From Campylobacter sputorum (GTDB lineage: Bacteria > Campylobacterota > Campylobacteria > Campylobacterales > Campylobacteraceae): 64,000 bases of DNA. Positions 8,259-17,554 of this stretch are shown here, in pieces. The first letter of the stretch is position 1. Every line of letters starts with the position of its first letter. The notes below the pieces were generated by a model. The model saw nothing but the letters and a program-made list of their open reading frames with translations, did no database searches and was not told the origin of the DNA. The translations under genes and the position numbers were made by a program. Location of the stretch: assembly GCF_002220775.1 (NCBI RefSeq), contig NZ_CP019685.1, positions 1,178,001-1,242,000 of the forward strand, in the 5' to 3' direction.

Positions 8259-8335
8259 GCGCCCTTAGCTCAGCTGGATAGAGCATTTGATTGCGGTTCA
8301 AAAGGTCAGAGATTCGAATTCTCTAGGGCGTACCA
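8259..8335 (+). tRNA. tRNA-Arg, anticodon GCG
   Basis: All arms fold: acceptor GCGCCCT with AGGGCGT (first pair G-U), D arm GCTC/GAGC, anticodon stem TTTGA/TCAAA with loop TTGCGGT, T arm AGAGA-TTCGAAT-TCTCT, and an encoded CCA. The anticodon is GCG, reading CGC and CGU. Most bacteria instead use tRNA-Arg(ACG) edited to inosine by TadA. The rest of the molecule closely resembles ordinary bacterial tRNA-Arg(ACG), so this looks like an A34 to G34 replacement. Confidence 0.93.
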
Positions 8336-8447
8336 TTTTACTTAATTTCGACTATATTTGTAAATATTATTAAATTTAAGACTAAAATTACTTTAATGTT
8401 GCTATTAATTAAAACAAAAAATAGCAACAAATATAAAAAATTAAAGC

Positions 8448-8741
8448 TTACTTGAGTGCAAATTTAATCGGCACTTCAAAAGTAGTGCTAACATCTATCT
8501 TTGGAAATTTATTTTTGACTGATTGTATAACAGATATAACTGTATCATCTAAAATTTTATGACCAGAAGATTTAGCAACCTTTAAATTTGCAACATCGCC
8601 ATTTTTATGATATGCAAATTCAATAACTGAAACACCTTGTTTTCTCATCCTTCTAGCAACTCTTGGATAATTTTTTTGAGCTTGCTTTGCTATGATAGCT
8701 TGAATTTGTGCACCTATATCTGCTTTTTGGGCTGGAGTCAA
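8448..8741 (-). pseudogene. TonB C-terminal domain fragment
   Basis: The 97 residues form a TonB C-terminal domain: YPRVARRMRKQGVSVIEF, the spacing to KSSGHKILDDTVISVIQ and the final FEVPIKFAL match the family. TonB transmits proton-motive force to outer-membrane receptors. The N-terminal membrane anchor and proline-rich spacer are missing. The first possible start is a TTG with no convincing ribosome binding site, and a stop lies about eight codons upstream. It abuts a frameshifted Rep_3 relic on the same strand. I judge it a truncated pseudogene. Confidence 0.65.
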
Positions 8742-9066
8742 ACTTTGAGATGTGTTTTGCCCTCAACATCATTTTTTATAAACTCATACCATTTTTGCAT
8801 ACTTTCTGGAACTTCCAATATGTTACAAAGAACAGCTAAATTTATTTAAAAATTGTCCTATTTTGTCCTATTTCTGATAAAAGCATATTATAAATTCTAA
8901 TACCATACGCTGATCGCATTTGTTGAATATCTTTAAATTTAGCTGAGTGAAGTTTTTTTCTAAATTTATTAGATATTGCATCAAACTATCATTTAACTTG
9001 TATTTTATGTATTCATCACCCTCAAAAACAACTTTAAAAATTTTAAAATCCTTAAATTTTAAAACC
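8742..9066 (-). pseudogene. Decayed Rep_3-family plasmid replication initiator
   Basis: Three reading frames on the minus strand join into one recognisable protein. From 9066 to about 8946 comes EGDEYIKYKLNDSLMQYLIN; then after a frameshift FKDIQQMRSAYGIRIYNMLL (about 8943-8880); then after stops and another shift LAVLCNILEVPESMQKWYEF (down to about 8790). The pattern of a hydrophobic LMxYLxNLxxNFT, the RSxYGIRIYxxLLSE helix and the LxxILxVPxSMxxWxxF motif is that of the first winged helix of Rep_3 (RepB/RepE-like) initiators. The gene is dead and probably marks an old plasmid integration beside tRNA-Arg. Confidence 0.65.
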
Positions 9067-9125
9067 TTTTTAACATATTTTTTGTATAATTCGCATTTTT
9101 AACACATAAGGTTATAACACAAAAA

Positions 9126-10139
9126 ATGAAAAATATATTTGCATTACTTTTAATATTTATAAATTTATCATTTGCTTATGAAAATATCACAATTGAAGAT
9201 GGATATAGCTTTATATATAAAGATAATAATTGTAGCGATGAGACAAATTCAACTCAAATTTACATAAATTATTATGATAAAAATAGCAATTTAGATGGTA
9301 AAAATAACAAATATTATGGGCATATTTTTACAAAGGGAAATGTATATACTTTTTCAGATGTTACACCAAAAGAAGACGAAAATAAAACTATTTTTAATAT
9401 CAAAACCAAAAATATATCAGTAAAAGCAAATGTTATAAATGATCATTTTGAGGGAGTAATTAAGCTAAATAACACAACACAAGATATAAATGCCTCTCTT
9501 GATAAAAAGTATTCTCTTATAATGATAACAGCAAAAGCAAATTTCGAGCAAATATCACAAAGAGATTTTATATTTAAAAAAAGCTTTGTTTATGATGCTA
9601 TAGATTTTAAAGATCAAAACTCTTCTCAAATGCGGTTTAAGATGGCAAATTTATTAAAAAATAGTTATCTAGACGAATTATCAAATTGGTATAACGAATT
9701 TTTTGCATCAAATAATGTAAATTTTAACAGCCCTACTTTTATAAGATACAATAACAATTTAGAAAATATCTACTATAAAAAAGGCGATTTGAGCATATTT
9801 TTAACAGATGAATATTTTTATAGTGGTGGTGCTCACGATAATACAAGCAAACAATATGAAGTTAATTATAAAGAAAAAAAACTTGAATTAAGTGACATTT
9901 TAAAAGATATCCATGATGAAAGCTTAATTTCTATGATTTGGGATAAAGTAAAAGTTTATGCTTATATAAAACAAAGTGATCTTGAAATTTCAAAGAATTT
10001 TTCAATATCTCCTTATGGTATTACTTTTGTGTATAATCCTTATGAGATTGGTCCTTTTTCTGCTGGAATCATAGAAGCATTTTTTAAATTTAGCGAAATT
10101 AAACCATTTTTAAAAGATGAATTTTTAAGTATATTATAA
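9126..10139 (+). CDS. Secreted protein with DUF4163/DUF3298-type (RsiV-like) domain
   Basis: A signal peptide (MKNIFALLLIFINLSFA) precedes a 320-residue exported protein. The C-terminal half carries YSGGAHDN followed by a hydrophilic stretch and the ending ITFVYNPYEIGPFSAG, which is the hallmark of DUF3298/RsiV-type domains. The Bacillus RsiV version binds lysozyme, but this protein lacks a cytoplasmic anti-sigma part, so only the fold is implied. It ends two bases from the convergent AsmA-like gene. The -10 TGTATAAT lies about 35 bases upstream. Confidence 0.75.
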   Translation: MKNIFALLLIFINLSFAYENITIEDGYSFIYKDNNCSDETNSTQIYINYYDKNSNLDGKNNKYYGHIFTKGNVYTFSDVTPKEDENKTIFNIKTKNISVKANVINDHFEGVIKLNNTTQDINASLDKKYSLIMITAKANFEQISQRDFIFKKSFVYDAIDFKDQNSSQMRFKMANLLKNSYLDELSNWYNEFFASNNVNFNSPTFIRYNNNLENIYYKKGDLSIFLTDEYFYSGGAHDNTSKQYEVNYKEKKLELSDILKDIHDESLISMIWDKVKVYAYIKQSDLEISKNFSISPYGITFVYNPYEIGPFSAGIIEAFFKFSEIKPFLKDEFLSIL

Positions 10140-10141
10140 AG

Positions 10142-12709
10142 CTATTCAAACAATACAAACGGTAATTCTAAGGTATTTTTTATTATATTAAATGGTGTTA
10201 ATAAAGTATCTTTTAGTATTTGTGTTTCGTATTTTGGCTCATCTATCGTTCCGCTTATTTTTATAACTGTTGATATAGTTCTTTCTTTTCCTAATATAAT
10301 CTGATTTACAAGCGGGATTTTATTTATGATACTACTTGCGTCTTTTAAAAGTTTTAACTCTAAGTCTATATCTATTTGCCCATTGCTTAAATTTATAACA
10401 CCTCGTCCACCTATGTCAGCACTACTTCCGGTTAAATTTATAGCTTTAAAATTCAGTATATCTCCATTTCTACTAAAGTAAATTTTGCCACTATTTACAG
10501 TAAATCCATCTGAATTAAAATCAGGAGTTTTAAAAACTAGCAACGAAGGAATTGTATTTAAAAATGTAAGAAATTGATGATAAAATATATAATCTTTTAA
10601 ATATGTATCTTTTAGAATAATCTCAGCATTATAGTTTTTTGCATTTCTGCCAAGCAAATGCAAATCAAATTTACCACCTTCAAAACTTTTAGAACCAAAC
10701 AAAGAATTTAAAAATTCTCCATTTAATTTAGTAACATCCAAAATAAGCTTATCATTATTTGATATTAAATGGAAATTTCCGTTATCTTTTTTAGCTAAAA
10801 GCTCTATATTTTTACCTTTTATATCGCCACTATAGCTATCAAACGGTATTGTTTTATTAAGATCAAGCAAAATCAAATTTGAATTTTGTGCATCTATATG
10901 AACTGATAATCCATTAGAACTATTCTCATCGTTATTTGCACTATCTTTGTATATAAAATCAAGATTTTTTAAATTTATATTCAAAAAAGAGTTTTTATAT
11001 GAAAAATTAAAAAAATCACTTTTTGAATAACCTTTTATATAATCTTTTGATACTATAAATTTAAAACTATCCATATCGTATTTTGTGCCATCTTTTTTAA
11101 TAAACGGAACATCAAAAATTACATTTTGAGCACTTATATCAAAATTTTCAAAATCTTGAGTTTTTATATCTAAATTACTACCACTTTTTATACCTACATC
11201 ATTTAAAAGTGCACTATACTGCACTACATCTGATAAACTTTGTATATTTATTAAATTTAAATCAGATAAAATAATCTTAGTATTTAACTCATTTATATCT
11301 AAAATTGTTGCGTTTTTTTCGAAATTCATATCTATATGAAGTGGTTTTTGCTCAAATTTTACTATGGAATTTTTTTCATTTGCTTTTATATCTAGGTCAC
11401 AAATAGCTTCAAATTTAGCACTATTTTTATCTGTATATATATCTCCATTTAAATTTTTAGCATCCAAAAAACTATTTGATAGATGAGAATTTTCAATTCT
11501 AACTAAAGAGTTATTTTCTAGGATTATTTTGGCATACTCACTGAAAAATGGCGATTTGGATATATTTATATCTGCATTTTTAAGCTCAAATACACCGCTA
11601 GCTTTAGTTAGCAAGTTTTTAAAAGTTATATTTAGATATAAATCTGTTTTTAATTCACCTTTTTTTTGAATTATAGGGATATTAATATCATAAACTTTTA
11701 GTATATCTTGGACTTTTTCATCAAGCAAAGAATCTGTTTTTATATTTATGTCTATATTTGTATTATTACCAAATAAATCATTTATAGCAACACTTGAGCC
11801 ATCTAGTGATTTATCGTAGTATTTTGGATTTTTTAAAACAAAAGATAAAACCCCGTTTTTTAAACTAATATTTGCATCATCTACATTAACTTCTTTAACA
11901 TTCTTATCAAATTTTATTTTTAAATCCTTAGCTTTTGCATTTCCTTCCATGTGATCAAAATGCATATTTTTATTTTTTAAATCCATCATGCCGCTAAGAT
12001 TTTGTATAAAATATTCCCTAGCTATAATATGACCATATATCCACTCTTTTACCTCTTTATCTATCCATTTATTCTCTTCTATTTCTCTCATGAGACCTTT
12101 TAAAGATATTGCATAGACATTTGAAAAATTGTAATATAGCTTATTTTTTTGTACTCTTAATCTCAAATCTCCATTTACCTCATGCGAAACAAATGTTCCT
12201 TTGAAATCATAATCATAACTTTTGCCATCAAGCACTCCTGTGCCGCAAATAGTTGCATTAAAATCTTTAAGAGCTATCTCTTTTGTATCTATTATGATTT
12301 TATCGCCTTTTGTATCAAAAGAAGCGTTTAATCTAACATATGGCATATCTACAAAAAACATATTATTTTGAAAAACCATATCAAATTTCAAATCACCATA
12401 ATGCAAATTTTCTACCACAATACTAGAAAACAATGAATTTAATAGATTTATTTTTTTTGTTAAATTTAATATATCTATATTGTTTGAAGAGTTATTTTTT
12501 TTATTTTGAGTATTTATTTGTATATCTTTTGTGGCTAAAATAAGTTTTTTATCTAATTTTATATATAATTGACCAATATGAAAAGTTTTGAAATCCAAAT
12601 TTTGGATATTTATCCCACTTTTGAGAAAATAAAAAAGGACAAATATGGCAAACAAAAGAACAATAAAAAAAATTGTTATTTTTTTAAAAATGCTAGAAAT
12701 TGTTCTCAT
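10142..12709 (-). CDS. AsmA/YhdP-like inner-membrane-anchored protein
   Basis: The 855-residue product has one N-terminal membrane helix (about residues 9-29) and a long periplasmic part of repeating beta strands. The C-terminal region (about 700-850: GRNAKNYNAEIILKDTYLKD, INLSNGQIDIDLELKLLKD) is an AsmA-like C-terminal domain. Proteins of the AsmA/TamB/YhdP group form beta-sheet grooves that carry phospholipid toward the outer membrane; the same job here is inferred. The ATG at 12709 has AAAGGAAAAC just upstream and is needed for the membrane helix. Its first 65 bases are antisense to the start of mltG. Confidence 0.8.
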   Translation of the reverse strand: MRTISSIFKKITIFFIVLLFAIFVLFYFLKSGINIQNLDFKTFHIGQLYIKLDKKLILATKDIQINTQNKKNNSSNNIDILNLTKKINLLNSLFSSIVVENLHYGDLKFDMVFQNNMFFVDMPYVRLNASFDTKGDKIIIDTKEIALKDFNATICGTGVLDGKSYDYDFKGTFVSHEVNGDLRLRVQKNKLYYNFSNVYAISLKGLMREIEENKWIDKEVKEWIYGHIIAREYFIQNLSGMMDLKNKNMHFDHMEGNAKAKDLKIKFDKNVKEVNVDDANISLKNGVLSFVLKNPKYYDKSLDGSSVAINDLFGNNTNIDINIKTDSLLDEKVQDILKVYDINIPIIQKKGELKTDLYLNITFKNLLTKASGVFELKNADINISKSPFFSEYAKIILENNSLVRIENSHLSNSFLDAKNLNGDIYTDKNSAKFEAICDLDIKANEKNSIVKFEQKPLHIDMNFEKNATILDINELNTKIILSDLNLINIQSLSDVVQYSALLNDVGIKSGSNLDIKTQDFENFDISAQNVIFDVPFIKKDGTKYDMDSFKFIVSKDYIKGYSKSDFFNFSYKNSFLNINLKNLDFIYKDSANNDENSSNGLSVHIDAQNSNLILLDLNKTIPFDSYSGDIKGKNIELLAKKDNGNFHLISNNDKLILDVTKLNGEFLNSLFGSKSFEGGKFDLHLLGRNAKNYNAEIILKDTYLKDYIFYHQFLTFLNTIPSLLVFKTPDFNSDGFTVNSGKIYFSRNGDILNFKAINLTGSSADIGGRGVINLSNGQIDIDLELKLLKDASSIINKIPLVNQIILGKERTISTVIKISGTIDEPKYETQILKDTLLTPFNIIKNTLELPFVLFE

Positions 12710-13604
12710 AGTTTTCCTTTTTTTACTACTCTACCTTAGCAGACCTGTATATACAAGCAAGGTTGTATTTTTACCGCAAGGTAGTATAAGCACGATTATA
12801 GCATATTTACAAGATAGAAATTTCAATCTAAGCAAAATAGATAAATTTTTTTTAGCAATGATTGGGCAACCTCAATCAGGTTGGATAGATATCGGCGAGA
12901 CAAAACTTAGCAAATACGATTTCTTATACAAACTTACAACAGCAAAAGCAGCTATGAATGAAATCACACTGATACCTGGAGAAACAACTGTTGTATTTTT
13001 AAATTTGCTATCAAAACAACTAAATTTAAACTTTGATACTTTATATAAAGAATATACTGAAAATGCTCCACTTACAGAAGGTTTTTTGGTACCTGAAACA
13101 TACAAAATTCCAAAAGGCATTAGCGAAAGACACCTTATTTATTATCTTATCAACACATCTAAAAATCAACATAAACAAATAAGTGAAAAAATATTTGGTA
13201 ACTTTAACAAAACTAGCTGGATAGAGTATTTGGTAGTAGCATCAATAATACAAAAAGAAGCAGCAAATTCTGAAGAAATGCCGCTTGTGTCGTCTGTTAT
13301 ATACAATAGACTTAAAAAAAATATGAAATTGCAAATGGATGGAACGCTAAATTACGGAATTTATTCTCACGATGTAATAACAGCAGATAGAATAAAATCA
13401 GACACTAGCAAATTTAATACATATCTATACGAAGGATTGCCAGAAATTCCTATTTGTACTGTTAGTTTTGATAGCATAAAAGCGGCTATTTTCCCAGCAA
13501 AAAGCGACTATTTGTATTTTGTTTTAGATAAGAAAAATAAAAAACATATATTTTCAAAAACATATAAAGAACATATAAATGTCATAAATAGACAAAGAAA
13601 ATAA
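12645..13604 (+). CDS. mltG: Endolytic murein transglycosylase MltG
   Basis: MltG cuts nascent peptidoglycan strands at the inner membrane and limits their length. A membrane helix spans about residues 17-32. The YceG domain shows EGFLVPETY (145-153) and the catalytic ASIIQKEA segment with Glu205, followed by VSSVIYNRL and LQMDGTLNYG (DGT where most have DPT). The 319-residue length is normal. The ATG at 12645 has AAAAAGGAC upstream; a shorter start at 12690 has no such site. The divergent AsmA-like gene starts inside this one. Confidence 0.92.
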   Translation: MANKRTIKKIVIFLKMLEIVLIVFLFLLLYLSRPVYTSKVVFLPQGSISTIIAYLQDRNFNLSKIDKFFLAMIGQPQSGWIDIGETKLSKYDFLYKLTTAKAAMNEITLIPGETTVVFLNLLSKQLNLNFDTLYKEYTENAPLTEGFLVPETYKIPKGISERHLIYYLINTSKNQHKQISEKIFGNFNKTSWIEYLVVASIIQKEAANSEEMPLVSSVIYNRLKKNMKLQMDGTLNYGIYSHDVITADRIKSDTSKFNTYLYEGLPEIPICTVSFDSIKAAIFPAKSDYLYFVLDKKNKKHIFSKTYKEHINVINRQRK

Positions 13605-13636
13605 TCAAATTTAATTTTTAAAAAAATTTTATTTAA

Positions 13637-13642
13637 TATAAT
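13637..13642 (+). promoter_or_regulatory. -10 box of icd
   Basis: TATAAT lies 40 bases before the icd ATG, and AAGGAG is the ribosome binding site seven bases before the start. Confidence 0.5.
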
Positions 13643-13681
13643 AATGATAAAATAATATCAATTTAAAAAAAGGAGTAAATT

Positions 13682-15883
13682 ATGAGCGATATTGTCTACA
13701 CTTACACCGATGAAGCCCCAGCTATGGCTACATTTTCTTTATACCCAATTATAAAGAAATTTTTAAATGAAGCTGATATTAGCATATCCCTAGCAGATAT
13801 ATCTTTAGCAGGAAGGATTATGGCAAATTTTTCACAAGATTTAAGGCCAGATCAAGGAATTCCAGATTACTTAGAAATACTTGGAGATTCAACAAATGAT
13901 AAATTTGCAAATATAATCAAGCTTCCAAATATCTCAGCTTCAATTCCACAACTAAATGCTGCCATAGATGAGTTAAGAAAAAAAGGGATAAATGTTCCGC
14001 TATATCCAACTAATCCTAAAAATGATAACGAAAAAGAGATTAATGAAATATACGCAAAAGTTTTAGGAAGTGCAGTTAATCCAGTACTTAGACAAGGAAA
14101 TTCTGATAGAAGAAGTGTAAAAGCAGTAAAAGACTATGCAAAAGAATTTCCACACAAAGTTGGCTCGTGGGATAAAAGTAGTAAAACGTGCGTAAGATAT
14201 ATGAATGATGGCGATTTTTATTCAAACGAAAAATCACGCCTTTTTGATGAAATAACAAAGTTAAAAGTAGAGTTTATATCTAAAAATGGCGAAAAATCTA
14301 TTTTAAAACAAAATTTGTCTATACAAAAAAATGAAATAGTTGATGCAACTTTTATGAGCGTAAATAAACTAGAGGATTTTTTGCAAAAATGCATTGATGA
14401 AGCCAAGAAAAACAATATTATTTTTTCCATACATTTAAAAGCTACAATGATGAAAATAAGTGATCCAGTGATATTTGGACATGCTGTGCGTGTGTATTTT
14501 AAAGAACTATTTAATGAGTTTAAAGATGAAATAAACAAGCTTAAATTTAATGAAAAAGATGGCTTAAAAGATCTTGAAAACAAGCTAGAAAATTCAAATT
14601 TAAAAGATAAAATTAAATCAAAATTAGTTCAAATTTATAATAATAATCCAAGAATAGCTATGGTAGATAGTAATAAAGGCATAACAAATTTGCATGTTCC
14701 AAGCGATATCATAGTTGATGCTTCAATGGCAGCAATGATAAGAAATGGCGGTAAAATGTGGGATAAAGATGGCAAAGCAGATGATTGTATGGCAGTAATT
14801 CCAGATAAAACATACGCTACACTTTATGAAAGCGTAATAGAAAATTTAAAAGAACATGGCAAATTAGACCCTGCAAAAATCGGCTCAGTTTCTAACATAG
14901 GATTAATGGCAAAAAAAGCTGAAGAATACGGAAGCCATGATAAAACTTTCATAATGCAAAATGACGGAACCATAATAGTAAGCGATGATAAAAACAGAGA
15001 AATATTTAAATTTGAAGTTTGCAAAGGCGACATTTTTAGAATGTGTCAAGCAAAAGATGATGCCATAAAAAACTGGGTCGAATTAGCAGTAAATAGAGCT
15101 AAAATCACAAAATCTAAGACTATTTTTTGGCTAGATGAAAAAAGAGCTCACGACAATATAATGATAAATCAAGTAAAAAAATATCTTAAAGAGCTTGACA
15201 CAAATGGGCTTGATTTAGAAATTTTAGCCCCGCAAGATGCAGCTAAACTAACACTAGAAACCATAAGAAAAGGCAAAGATGTCATAAGCGTAACAGGAAA
15301 TGTTTTAAGGGATTATTTAACAGATCTTTTTCCTATATTAGAACTTGGAACAAGTGCGAAAATGCTTTCTGTTGTGCCACTTTTGCAAGGTGGCGGTATG
15401 TTTGAAACTGGAGCTGGCGGAAGTGCTCCAAAAATTGCCGAACAGCTAATAAAAGAAAATCATTTAAGGTGGGATAGCTTGGGAGAATTTTTAGCGCTTA
15501 GTGCTTCTCTTGATCATCTCTATAGAGTAAAAAATATAAATAATGCACTTATACTTTCTAACACTCTTGAAGAGGCAATATCAATGCTTCTTAAAAATGA
15601 TAGATCACCAAAGAAAAATGTAGGTGAGCTTGATAATAGAGGGAGTCATTTTTATTTGGCACTTTACTGGGCTTTAAGCTTAGCTAAAAATGGCAAAGAA
15701 CTATCTTGTAAATTTAAAAATATAGCAAAAAGCCTTCAAGATAATGAAGAAAAAATACTAGATGAGTTATCAAAAGTTCAAGGAAACAGCGTAGATGTAA
15801 GAGGATATTATAAATTTGATGATGAAAAAATGAGTGAAATTATGCGTCCTAGCAAAACACTAAATGACATTATAAACAAATAA
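13682..15883 (+). CDS. icd: NADP-dependent isocitrate dehydrogenase, monomeric type
   Basis: The enzyme converts isocitrate to 2-oxoglutarate with NADPH formation in the citric acid cycle. The 733-residue length and the opening YTDEAPAMATFSLYPI are diagnostic of the monomeric class, unrelated in length to the dimeric 45-kDa form. Further family blocks are RQGNSDRRSVKAVKDYAKE (about 138-156), GGKMWDKDGKADDC (about 355-368) and GGGMFETGAGGSAPK (about 571-585). It is transcribed alone from its own promoter and ends at a hairpin shared with the convergent DUF3343 gene. Confidence 0.97.
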   Translation: MSDIVYTYTDEAPAMATFSLYPIIKKFLNEADISISLADISLAGRIMANFSQDLRPDQGIPDYLEILGDSTNDKFANIIKLPNISASIPQLNAAIDELRKKGINVPLYPTNPKNDNEKEINEIYAKVLGSAVNPVLRQGNSDRRSVKAVKDYAKEFPHKVGSWDKSSKTCVRYMNDGDFYSNEKSRLFDEITKLKVEFISKNGEKSILKQNLSIQKNEIVDATFMSVNKLEDFLQKCIDEAKKNNIIFSIHLKATMMKISDPVIFGHAVRVYFKELFNEFKDEINKLKFNEKDGLKDLENKLENSNLKDKIKSKLVQIYNNNPRIAMVDSNKGITNLHVPSDIIVDASMAAMIRNGGKMWDKDGKADDCMAVIPDKTYATLYESVIENLKEHGKLDPAKIGSVSNIGLMAKKAEEYGSHDKTFIMQNDGTIIVSDDKNREIFKFEVCKGDIFRMCQAKDDAIKNWVELAVNRAKITKSKTIFWLDEKRAHDNIMINQVKKYLKELDTNGLDLEILAPQDAAKLTLETIRKGKDVISVTGNVLRDYLTDLFPILELGTSAKMLSVVPLLQGGGMFETGAGGSAPKIAEQLIKENHLRWDSLGEFLALSASLDHLYRVKNINNALILSNTLEEAISMLLKNDRSPKKNVGELDNRGSHFYLALYWALSLAKNGKELSCKFKNIAKSLQDNEEKILDELSKVQGNSVDVRGYYKFDDEKMSEIMRPSKTLNDIINK

Positions 15884-15910
15884 AAAGGGGTGCCTAGTGC
15901 ATCCTTTTTT
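15882..15910. terminator. Bidirectional terminator, icd / DUF3343 gene
   Basis: AAAAAGGGGTGC, a CTAGT loop and GCATCCTTTTTT form a hairpin with A-tract and T-tract flanks, so it can stop transcription from either side. The last codons of the DUF3343 gene lie in it. Confidence 0.7.
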
Positions 15911-16139
15911 CTATATATTCATCAACATACTCTTTTATGTTAAACTCTAAGTCGTATTCTTGCAATATTTTATACACATCCTCAACATTAGCCCCACAAA
16001 AATACGCACTAACACCACAACTACTTGATAAAAATCTAGGCGTTGATATGAGTTTAACTTTTATATCATTAGCACGCAAAATTTTCTCAGTTGCGAAAGC
16101 ACCAGCACTTGTTGGGAATGTTATATATCCACTTGTCAT
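15894..16139 (-). CDS. DUF3343 protein (putative Se/S carrier)
   Basis: This 81-residue protein fits DUF3343: the ITFPTSAGAFATEKILR opening, the PRFLSSSCGVSAYF segment with a conserved Cys (about residue 42) and a second Cys near 48. DUF3343 proteins occur next to selenium genes and are thought to carry a selenide or persulfide on the cysteine. Here it closes the run yedE, tusA-like, desulfurase-like, DUF3343, all on the minus strand. A 66-base gap separates it from the desulfurase gene. Confidence 0.82.
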   Translation of the reverse strand: MTSGYITFPTSAGAFATEKILRANDIKVKLISTPRFLSSSCGVSAYFCGANVEDVYKILQEYDLEFNIKEYVDEYIEKRMH

Positions 16140-16205
16140 TATAATACCTTGTATGATTACTCTTAAAAAACATTTTACAAAATATCTTTTTAAATTTAGA
16201 TTATT

Positions 16206-17348
16206 TTATGTTTTTGTTAAAATCTTTTTTAATGTTTCTATCAGTTTTTCAAGCTCTTCTATGGTATTAAAAAATCCTGGCGATATCCTTAAAGCACCAT
16301 CTGGATAAGTAGAATAAAATTTATGTGTACTAGGATTGCAATGCAAAGAAGCCCTAGTTAAAAATCCATTATAATCAAGTCTGTTTGCCAAATCAGAAAT
16401 ACACATAGATTTTGCGATAATACTTAAATTTGATATACTTTTATAATCATTTGGTGTTTTTAAAATTATTAAATCATCTATTTTTGAAATTTCTTTAAGA
16501 AGATAGTCTTTTAACATAATTTCGTGAGAAAAAATATTTTTGATGCCAATTTTATTTATAAAATCAATTCCAGCACCTATACTTGCTATACCATGACCAT
16601 TTTGAGTTCCGCTTTCTAGCATATCAGGCATAAACATAGGTTGAGTTTCAAGCTCAGATTTACTACCTGTTCCGCCTTGCATAAAAGGCGTTATAGAACT
16701 TATTTCAAAGTCATCATTTATAACCAAAATCCCAGTTCCTTGTATACCAAAAAGCCCTTTATGACCGCTTGCACACAAAATATCTATAAAATCATCTTTC
16801 ATATTAATATCAACTATACCTATGCTTTGGGCTCCATCAAGCAAAGTTATAACGCCTAGTTTTTTTGCTACTTTAAATATGTCTTTTATTGGAAAAATTG
16901 CACCGCTTACATTATTTGCATGCATTAAGCATATTAATTTTGAACCTTTTAGAGTTTCTTCATAGTTTATAATGTGCCCAAATTTATCAACTTCAAGAAT
17001 TTTTACTATTATATTCTTTTTATTTTGTAAAAAATTTAGCACTCTTTTTACAGAATTATGCTCAAATGGCGAGGTTACTACAATATCACCTTCTTTTACA
17101 ACTCCATTAATAGCTAAATTTAAAGAATGTGTTGCATTATAAGTAAAAACAACATTTAGAGGATTTTTGAGCCCAAGTAAATTTGCCAATTTTTCTCTTG
17201 TATCAAATATGATTTTACCAGCTTCAATGGACATTGTGTGTCCACTTCTACCAGCATTTGCACCATAATTTTCCAAAAAATCCACTAAAGCTGTTTTTAC
17301 GCATTCTGGTTTTGGAAAAGATGTTGCGGCATTATCTAAATAAATCAT
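16206..17348 (-). CDS. Cysteine desulfurase / selenocysteine lyase-like aminotransferase class V
   Basis: A PLP enzyme of the class V family that removes sulfur or selenium from (seleno)cysteine. The PLP lysine lies in CASGHKGLFG (Lys197), with Asp171 and Gln174 in LLDGAQSIG. A possible persulfide Cys337 occurs in SLHCNPSTHK, and RISPG follows. The opening MIYLDNAATSFPKP marks the subfamily that accompanies YedE and DUF3343 rather than the NifS group, of which a separate member is at 37802-38983. It overlaps the TusA-like gene by 4 bases. Delivery of selenium to SelD is inferred from the context. Confidence 0.85.
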   Translation of the reverse strand: MIYLDNAATSFPKPECVKTALVDFLENYGANAGRSGHTMSIEAGKIIFDTREKLANLLGLKNPLNVVFTYNATHSLNLAINGVVKEGDIVVTSPFEHNSVKRVLNFLQNKKNIIVKILEVDKFGHIINYEETLKGSKLICLMHANNVSGAIFPIKDIFKVAKKLGVITLLDGAQSIGIVDINMKDDFIDILCASGHKGLFGIQGTGILVINDDFEISSITPFMQGGTGSKSELETQPMFMPDMLESGTQNGHGIASIGAGIDFINKIGIKNIFSHEIMLKDYLLKEISKIDDLIILKTPNDYKSISNLSIIAKSMCISDLANRLDYNGFLTRASLHCNPSTHKFYSTYPDGALRISPGFFNTIEELEKLIETLKKILTKT

Positions 17349-17554
17349 TTTTTCATTAATTTGATAGTAATAACACCATTTTTATTATCTTCGCCCAATA
17401 TAGAATAACCATAACTTAAAGCTAATCTTTTTGTATTTTCTTGTGCTGCCCCACAATCAACAATGAGCTCTATTTCTTTTTCTCCCTTATCAAACTCATT
17501 TTTTAATAATATTACCGGTGTTGGACATGAAAGTCCAGTTGCATCTACTTTCAC
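17345..17554 (-). CDS. TusA/SirA-like sulfur (selenium) carrier
   Basis: The 69-residue protein has the TusA hallmark DATGLSCPTPV, with the active Cys at residue 10 in the CPxP motif, which carries a persulfide. The GTG start at 17554 is preceded by AAAGGAGAGATA and overlaps the yedE stop by one base (TAGTG), so translation is coupled. A longer ATG-started frame exists but would lie inside yedE without a ribosome binding site. YedE-TusA pairs occur in selenium and sulfur uptake loci; C. jejuni has the equivalent FdhT/FdhU pair needed for formate dehydrogenase. Confidence 0.88.
   Translation of the reverse strand: MKVDATGLSCPTPVILLKNEFDKGEKEIELIVDCGAAQENTKRLALSYGYSILGEDNKNGVITIKLMKK

Noticed and set aside
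14218-14583. 121-residue minus-strand frame inside icd
   Set aside because: It is fully antisense to a strongly conserved gene and contains only hydrophobic low-complexity sequence.
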